A DNA stretch of 8,343 nt, taken from Bacteroidia bacterium (GTDB lineage Bacteria; Bacteroidota; Bacteroidia; Flavobacteriales; Flavobacteriaceae). The stretch is taken from positions 1 through 8,343 of the forward strand of contig JAUIJW010000093.1 in NCBI GenBank assembly GCA_030431085.1, in the 5' to 3' direction. The position numbers were made by a program, and so were the translations under genes. The notes under the pieces were generated by a model, which saw nothing but the letters and a program-made list of their open reading frames with translations, did no database searches and had not been told where the DNA came from. Positions 4,948-8,343 of this stretch are shown here, in pieces; the stretch's first letter is position 1, and the number at the start of each line of letters is the position of its first letter.

Positions 4948-5604
4948 ATGGAAAACATTACTGTACATATTGCTGATGACCATCAAATTTTAATAGATGG
5001 TGTTAAGGCAGTTTTAAATTTAGAATCAAATATCGATGTAGTTGGCTACTCACTCAATGGTCAGCAAGTGGTTGATTGGTTTGATAATGATGAAGCTCAA
5101 GTACTGATTTTAGATATCAACATGCCCGAATTAGATGGCATAGAGGTGTTGAAAAGATTGGGTAAGTTGAAGAAGAAGCCAGAAGTTATTGTCCTTTCCA
5201 GTTATGATGATATAAAGTTGGTGAAAGAAGTACTTCAAATTGGAGCCAAAGGTTTCGTACCGAAAAAGTCGGCTGGTGAGCATATTGTTGAAGCGGTGAA
5301 AAAAGTAGCGAATGGTCAACAGTATTTTACAGATGATGTAAAAGAAAAAATGATGCAAACCCTTTTGGTGGGTCAAACCAAAGAAGAAACGAGCCAAGAT
5401 GGAGTGTTGATTAGTTCATTAACCAAAAGAGAAGTGCAAGTGCTAAAGTTTGTAGCCCAGCAATATAGCACTAGAGAAATTGCTGAGGAATTACACATAA
5501 GTGAAAGCACGGTGGAAACACATCGTAAAAATTTAATGAAAAAGGTTAAGGTTAAGAATAGTGTTGGGTTAGCTATCTTTGCTTTAAAGAACGAAGTCAT
5601 TTAA
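4948..5604 (+). CDS. Response regulator, NarL/LuxR (FixJ) family
   Basis: Cytoplasmic DNA-binding response regulator of 218 residues, a normal full length. The receiver domain (residues 1-120) has the acidic pair D10/D11, phospho-acceptor D56 in VLILDINMPELDG, the switch serine S84 in IVLSSYDD and the conserved lysine K106 in GAKGFVPKKSA. The C-terminal LuxR/GerE helix-turn-helix domain (about 157-213) starts at LTKREVQVLKFVA and has the recognition region TREIAEELHISESTVETHRKNLMKK. All residues needed for phosphorylation are present. The ATG at 4948 gives the standard MENITVHIADDHQIL beginning. The kinase gene follows closely and is the expected phosphate donor. The palindromic elements at P1 and P2 are candidate binding sites, which is inference. 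No promoter consensus is visible in 4912-4947. Confidence 0.95.
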   Translation: MENITVHIADDHQILIDGVKAVLNLESNIDVVGYSLNGQQVVDWFDNDEAQVLILDINMPELDGIEVLKRLGKLKKKPEVIVLSSYDDIKLVKEVLQIGAKGFVPKKSAGEHIVEAVKKVANGQQYFTDDVKEKMMQTLLVGQTKEETSQDGVLISSLTKREVQVLKFVAQQYSTREIAEELHISESTVETHRKNLMKKVKVKNSVGLAIFALKNEVI

Positions 5605-5633
5605 TTTTAGTGTACTTAAAAGATCTTCTATCT

Positions 5634-7448
5634 ATGCTGGCTTTTAGTTTAAAAAAAAACTTTCAAATCCTTTTACTCCTTCTTTCCTTGATGGTAATAC
5701 CATCGCTTCATGCTCAGAGTAAAAAAGAGAATTATATAAAGCATAAACTTACGCAGATCGATTCGTTAATTGAGATTAATGAATTTAGTAAAGCAATAAA
5801 ACTTATACAAACTACCCAAAACACTTTTACTTTTAAATCAGACGATGACTATAAATTAGAACTGGATTATCGTTATGCCCAAATTTTATATGAAAAGGGA
5901 GAGGAAGATAAAGCATTAGAAATTTTTTTAAGAGGATTTGATCTTTTAGAGGTTGGAGATAATTCTAAGTTGTATATTAATTACGTTAATTTTTTAACAC
6001 GAATTTTTGCCAATACTAAAAATTTTGACAAAGCGATTCAGTATAATAAAATTTCGTTAAAGAGGTCTAAAAAGGAAAAGGATACTTCAAATATATTGAG
6101 ATCTTTAATTCGTTTAGGGAGTTTTTATTATGCTAAGGAAAATATAGATAGTGCTAAATACTATTATAAGCGGGTGTATTATTATCCACAAAATAGGAAA
6201 ACAGAACAAAGAATTTCTAATGCCTATAATAATTTATCCGTAATAGCTCAATATGAAGATAACTATCCATTAGCGAAGTCATATGCGAAAAAGGCTTTAA
6301 AGATTAAGATAAATCAACAAGATACCTTAGGAATCGTATCCTCTAACATTAACTTAGGAAATTTAAATTATTTTTACGGTGATTATCAGAATGCGAAATA
6401 TAGTTATCTAGAAGCTCTTGTACCCATAAAAAATGATACTACTCCAAAGGCCTATAGTGCTAAGAAGTTAATTTATGATAATCTGGCAGTAGCTTATGAC
6501 TCTTTAAAGGATTATAAAAATGCCTACCAATATGCTTTACAGTCAAGAAGATTAAATAAAAAAATACAAGAATATACCATTAATAATAATTTAGCTGAGG
6601 TGGAAGCTAAGTTTAATTTGGCTAAAGAAGAGCAAAAAACCGAGGCTGAAAAGGCCAAAACTTTTAGGGCGCAAGTTATGTTTTATGGCGCGGCATTTAT
6701 TACTATTACATTAATGGTTTTAGCTGTGATTTTTTATAAGAACTATAAATTAAAAGAACAAAATAGGCTTGAGCAATTACAAATAGATGTGCAAACCAGA
6801 ATCATTAATGCTACGATTGATGCTAAAGAAAAAGAAAGAAAAACAATCGCCGAAATTTTGCATGATAGTGTAAGTGCTTTATTGTCTTCTGCTAACTTAC
6901 ACTTACAGGCTTCTCAGGCTCAATTAAACTCGAAAGCGCCTATTGAAATTAGTAAGGCTCAAGATATAGTAAAAGAGGCCTCTGTTAAGATAAGAGACTT
7001 ATCACATGAATTGATTTCTTCTGTTTTGATGAAGTTTGGATTAGCCTTTGCGGTTCATGATCTGTGTGAAAAATATTCTAATTCTAAGCTAAGTTTACAT
7101 AGCGATGCCAATGGCGTTAAAAGATACAATCAACAATTCGAAATAAAAATATATCATATTATTGAAGAATTGGTTAATAATATCATTAAGCATAGTGGGG
7201 CTTCAAAGGCATCGATAACCCTAGTGGAAAGAAATGGTGAGAAGTTACTGATTCAAATTATTGATGATGGTAAAGGATTTGATGTCACTAAAGAACGTAA
7301 AAAAGAGGGACTCGGTTTAAGTCATATTGAAGCACGTGTTAAGGTTATGCAAGGCGTATTTAATATCAATTCAAAAAAAGGTGAAGGAACCAGTATCTTT
7401 ATATCGGTACCCATCTATAAATCTGTTCTTAAAGCTGAAGTTATCTAG
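5634..7448 (+). CDS. TPR-containing sensor histidine kinase (HisKA_3 type)
   Basis: Membrane-bound kinase of 604 residues from the ATG at 5634. Residues 1-28 look like a signal peptide (KKNFQILLLLLSLMVIPSLHAQ). Residues about 30-325 are helical TPR-like repeats, e.g. YNNLSVIAQYEDNYPLAKSY and NLGNLNYFYGDYQNAKYSY, presumably periplasmic. A coiled-coil stretch leads to one transmembrane helix at about 347-369, then the HisKA_3 dimerisation domain with KERKTIAEILHDSVSALL (phospho-acceptor H410). The HATPase domain has the N-box EELVNNIIKHS (N516), G1 DDGKGF (544-549) and GLGL (559-562), so it looks catalytically intact. A GTG at 5610, 5 nt after the regulator stop, would add eight residues; the ATG gives a better signal peptide. 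The regulator and kinase are surely co-transcribed. The TPR domain could sense a protein partner; the exported protein at 4411 is one candidate, unproven. Confidence 0.93.
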   Translation: MLAFSLKKNFQILLLLLSLMVIPSLHAQSKKENYIKHKLTQIDSLIEINEFSKAIKLIQTTQNTFTFKSDDDYKLELDYRYAQILYEKGEEDKALEIFLRGFDLLEVGDNSKLYINYVNFLTRIFANTKNFDKAIQYNKISLKRSKKEKDTSNILRSLIRLGSFYYAKENIDSAKYYYKRVYYYPQNRKTEQRISNAYNNLSVIAQYEDNYPLAKSYAKKALKIKINQQDTLGIVSSNINLGNLNYFYGDYQNAKYSYLEALVPIKNDTTPKAYSAKKLIYDNLAVAYDSLKDYKNAYQYALQSRRLNKKIQEYTINNNLAEVEAKFNLAKEEQKTEAEKAKTFRAQVMFYGAAFITITLMVLAVIFYKNYKLKEQNRLEQLQIDVQTRIINATIDAKEKERKTIAEILHDSVSALLSSANLHLQASQAQLNSKAPIEISKAQDIVKEASVKIRDLSHELISSVLMKFGLAFAVHDLCEKYSNSKLSLHSDANGVKRYNQQFEIKIYHIIEELVNNIIKHSGASKASITLVERNGEKLLIQIIDDGKGFDVTKERKKEGLGLSHIEARVKVMQGVFNINSKKGEGTSIFISVPIYKSVLKAEVI

Positions 7449-7935
7449 GGTTGAGTTCAACCACTTCTAAATCCTTGATGTCACTTTTATCAATTGTAAA
7501 ACGCAACATTGTTCTAACCTTGTGGAAACCATACTTGCCAGCGGCACCTGGATTCATGTGTAATAACTTAAATTGATGGTCATATTTAACTTTTAAAATA
7601 TGACTATGACCACAGATGAAGATATCTGGCTTAATCGTATCTAATTTATTTCTAACTCTTTCTCTATAATGGTTAGGATGCCCTCCTATGTGAGTCATCC
7701 AGATTTTAACTCCTTCAATATTAAAAATTTGATCTAATGGAAATTCTGCTCTAATCGTCTTGTCGTCAATATTGCCATAGACTGCCTTTAGCGGTTTTAA
7801 AGATTTGATGGTATCTGTAACCATTGAATTACCAATATCTCCGGCATGCCAAACTTCATCAACTTCTGTGATGTAATTTTTTATATTGGTATCAATATAA
7901 TTATGTGTGTCTGATAATAATAAGATACGTTTCAC
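7441..7935 (-). CDS. Metallophosphoesterase, YfcE/MJ0936-like phosphodiesterase
   Basis: Cytoplasmic calcineurin-like phosphodiesterase of 164 residues, complete. The metal-binding motifs are all present: LLSDTHNY (D9, H11), HAGD (D33), YGNIDD (N55), THIGGHP (H82) and CGHSH (H110, H112), followed by the typical MNPGAAG (127-133). Family members split phosphodiester substrates with Mn2+ or similar metals; the natural substrate is unknown. The start is a GTG (7933-7935) giving MKRILLLSDTH, the standard beginning of the family. The last 8 bp overlap the end of the kinase gene on the other strand. It is divergent from truA with only 56 bp between the starts. TAAGTTTT on the minus strand (7953-7946) is a one-mismatch -7 element but lacks a -33 partner. 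Confidence 0.93.
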   Translation of the reverse strand: MKRILLLSDTHNYIDTNIKNYITEVDEVWHAGDIGNSMVTDTIKSLKPLKAVYGNIDDKTIRAEFPLDQIFNIEGVKIWMTHIGGHPNHYRERVRNKLDTIKPDIFICGHSHILKVKYDHQFKLLHMNPGAAGKYGFHKVRTMLRFTIDKSDIKDLEVVELNPR

Positions 7936-7960
7936 AGATTTTCTTAAAACTTAATTATGT

Positions 7961-7968
7961 TATCTTTG
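7961..7968 (+). promoter_or_regulatory. -7 element of the truA promoter
   Basis: TATCTTTG is an exact TAnnTTTG. At the usual distance upstream there is only TTTTC (7939-7943) rather than TTG, so the promoter may be weak. The predicted start point near 7974 leaves a leader of about 18 nt before the TTG start codon of truA. Confidence 0.55.
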
Positions 7969-7991
7969 CTCGGGCTAAAATAGTTAGATTC

Positions 7992-8343
7992 TTGAGATAT
8001 TTTGTAGAATTGGCATATAACGGTAAGAATTTTCATGGTTGGCAAAAACAACCACAGGCTATAACGGTACAATCAGAAATTGAGAAGGCTTTATCGTTAT
8101 TGCTAAAAGAAAATATTGAGGTTATGGGTTGTGGAAGAACTGATACAGGTGTTCATGCCTCACAATTTTTTTTGCATTTTGACACAGATAAAAAGTTGAA
8201 TCCAGAACAGATGGTATTTAAACTAAATGCTTTTTTAGGTAAAGATGTCGTTATTTATCGGTTGTTTAAAGTGCCAGAGTTAGCTCATGCAAGATTTAGC
8301 GCTTTATCAAGAACTTATATTTACAAGATTCATTTAGGCAAAA
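7992..8343 (+). CDS. truA: tRNA pseudouridine(38-40) synthase TruA (partial, N-terminal)
   Basis: Converts uridines 38-40 in the anticodon arm of many tRNAs to pseudouridine. The N-terminal 117 residues are visible and the frame runs off the window. (M)RYFVELAYNGKNFHGWQKQP is the standard TruA beginning, and the catalytic aspartate D51 lies in GCGRTDTGVHASQF. ARFSALSRTYIYKIH near the window end matches the conserved RFSA..RxYxY segment. No ATG lies in frame near the start; TTG at 7992-7994 is the best choice because it places RYF at the family N-terminus and lies just after a promoter-like -7 element. No Shine-Dalgarno is seen. Confidence 0.92.
   Translation, partial: MRYFVELAYNGKNFHGWQKQPQAITVQSEIEKALSLLLKENIEVMGCGRTDTGVHASQFFLHFDTDKKLNPEQMVFKLNAFLGKDVVIYRLFKVPELAHARFSALSRTYIYKIHLGK

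Noticed and set aside
5131..5600. Minus-strand frames inside the response regulator gene
   Set aside because: Shadows of the receiver and LuxR domains; composition is not protein-like.
5610..5633. GTG start of the histidine kinase
   Set aside because: It would put eight extra residues before an otherwise normal signal peptide; not impossible, since it lies 5 nt after the regulator stop.

Overview
The window is AT-rich chromosomal DNA from a member of the Bacteroidota, most likely family Flavobacteriaceae; I cannot name the genus. The evidence is the promoter grammar (TTG, about 20 nt, TAnnTTTG, seen complete four times), the general lack of Shine-Dalgarno sequences, a Rho factor with a long K/N/Q/H-rich insertion, and a DUF4293 membrane protein beside rho. 

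Left part (1-3188): on the minus strand are the 5' part of an NhaC-type Na+/H+ antiporter gene, an initiator tRNA-fMet with its own promoter and terminator, and rho with an intrinsic terminator. On the plus strand, divergent from rho, is a DUF4293 gene with a good promoter and a strong terminator. This is housekeeping backbone. 

Middle part (3189-7448): an apparently accessory block. It opens with about 1.2 kb that has no credible gene but holds five related hairpin repeats (R1-R5). R2 and R3 are nearly identical; R1 and R4 differ in sequence but keep base pairing, which points to a structured RNA. A 68-bp promoter module precedes the array and recurs, in the same internal geometry, before a small exported acidic protein of unknown function (4411-4818). 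A terminator follows, then a NarL/LuxR-type response regulator (4948-5604) and a TPR-containing, membrane-anchored HisKA_3 histidine kinase (5634-7448). My working model is one regulatory cassette: the kinase and regulator act through the palindromic element shared by the two promoters, so the hairpin RNA and the exported protein are made together. The parts are visible in the sequence; the regulatory link is inference. 

Right part (7441-8343): a minus-strand YfcE-like metallophosphoesterase, converging on the kinase gene with an 8-bp overlap, and a divergent plus-strand truA cut off by the window end. These are again backbone genes.
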